A stretch of DNA of 64,000 bases from Maribacter dokdonensis DSW-8 (lineage in GTDB: Bacteria; Bacteroidota; Bacteroidia; Flavobacteriales; Flavobacteriaceae): positions 85,596 to 149,595 of the forward strand of contig NZ_LDPE01000007.1 in NCBI RefSeq assembly GCF_001447995.1. The letters run 5' to 3'. The position numbers and the translations under genes are program-made. The first letter of the stretch is position 1. Every line of letters starts with the position of its first letter. Below the pieces are notes generated by a model. The model worked only from the letters and a program-made list of their open reading frames with translations. It ran no database searches and was not told the DNA's origin. Below are positions 63,882 through 64,000 of the stretch, in pieces.

Positions 63882-64000
63882 ATAGAAGCTAGATCGAATA
63901 AAAAAAGCTCAAAGAATCAAGTTATTGAATCTATGAGCCTGAAATAATATTGTCTCGGATTAAAGAAGAATTTGTTTGTTTTTTATCTCAGTTCTTTGTT
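63882..64000. other. Right flank of the IS110 transposase gene
   Basis: Short AT-rich sequence with one hairpin, GCTCA (63907-63911) / TGAGC (63934-63938), whose loop contains GAATC twice (63914-63918 and 63927-63931). The hairpin may be a terminator or part of the right end. No coding frame is visible. Confidence 0.4.

Larger units (their letters stand above)
62702..64000 (+). mobile_element. IS110-family insertion sequence (right end may lie beyond the window)
   Basis: The element holds a candidate bridge RNA region, the transposase gene and a right-side hairpin. Termini cannot be fixed: IS110 elements lack classical terminal repeats. TCTCAGT occurs near both sides (62713-62719 and 63986-63992), a weak hint. 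The left limit is placed at the end of the palindromic element. Confidence 0.65.

Noticed and set aside
62713..63992. TCTCAGT pair as the exact ends of the IS110 element
   Set aside because: Seven bases in AT-rich DNA can recur by chance, and the right end may lie beyond the window.

Overview
The window is AT-rich chromosomal DNA from a member of the Flavobacteriia (phylum Bacteroidota), most likely a marine, polysaccharide-using relative of Zobellia, Maribacter or Arenibacter. This rests on the Bacteroidota-style fused E1 alpha/beta dehydrogenase, -7 boxes close to TAnnTTTG, the near absence of Shine-Dalgarno sequences, many lipoproteins, a TolC/RND set under an AraC regulator, and the overall protein style. 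The species assignment is inference; no rRNA or tRNA gene is visible.

Layout. 1-3.7 kb: the end of a sugar-acid catabolic operon (enolase-superfamily dehydratase, KDG kinase, KDPG/KDPGal aldolase, lipoprotein lactonase). 3.7-20.8 kb: housekeeping and envelope genes (RecG, M1 peptidase, patatin, small membrane proteins, two OmpA/MotB-like proteins, a GltB-like FMN protein, M20 hydrolase, UvrD-type helicase, threonylcarbamoyl-AMP synthase, GT2, a small HsdR_N-like nuclease-fold protein, HolA, DoxX). 21-33 kb: M16 peptidase, fused 2-oxoacid dehydrogenase E1, a catalytically dead M1-like protein joined to a barrel-like C-terminus, a LOG-family protein and UvrA. 33-36.5 kb: a signalling cluster (PAS kinase, REC-Crp hybrid regulator, universal stress protein). 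37-44 kb: a polyol dehydrogenase with an NCS1-type permease, a lipoprotein, a Tat-signal haloacid dehalogenase, a TetR regulator and a metallo-beta-lactamase-fold lipase-like protein. 44.3-46.9 kb: an arsenic operon (arsR, DUF6428, arsC, acr3) with two matching palindromic operator candidates and a strong terminator. 47-53.7 kb: an AraC regulator divergent from an RND efflux operon, with a perfect 8-bp inverted repeat between them. 53.7-55.7 kb: a membrane class III cyclase and an unusual glycogen-binding/Lys-rich/helix-hairpin-helix fusion.

55.7-64 kb is accessory in character: small orphan genes, a frameshifted lipoprotein gene, a DUF4259 protein, two long palindromic intergenic elements that give a cassette-like arrangement, and at the right edge an IS110-family transposase. 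The roughly 170 bases before that transposase fold into hairpins and are a candidate bridge RNA. This edge is the most novel part of the window. No CRISPR array, prophage or secretion system was seen.
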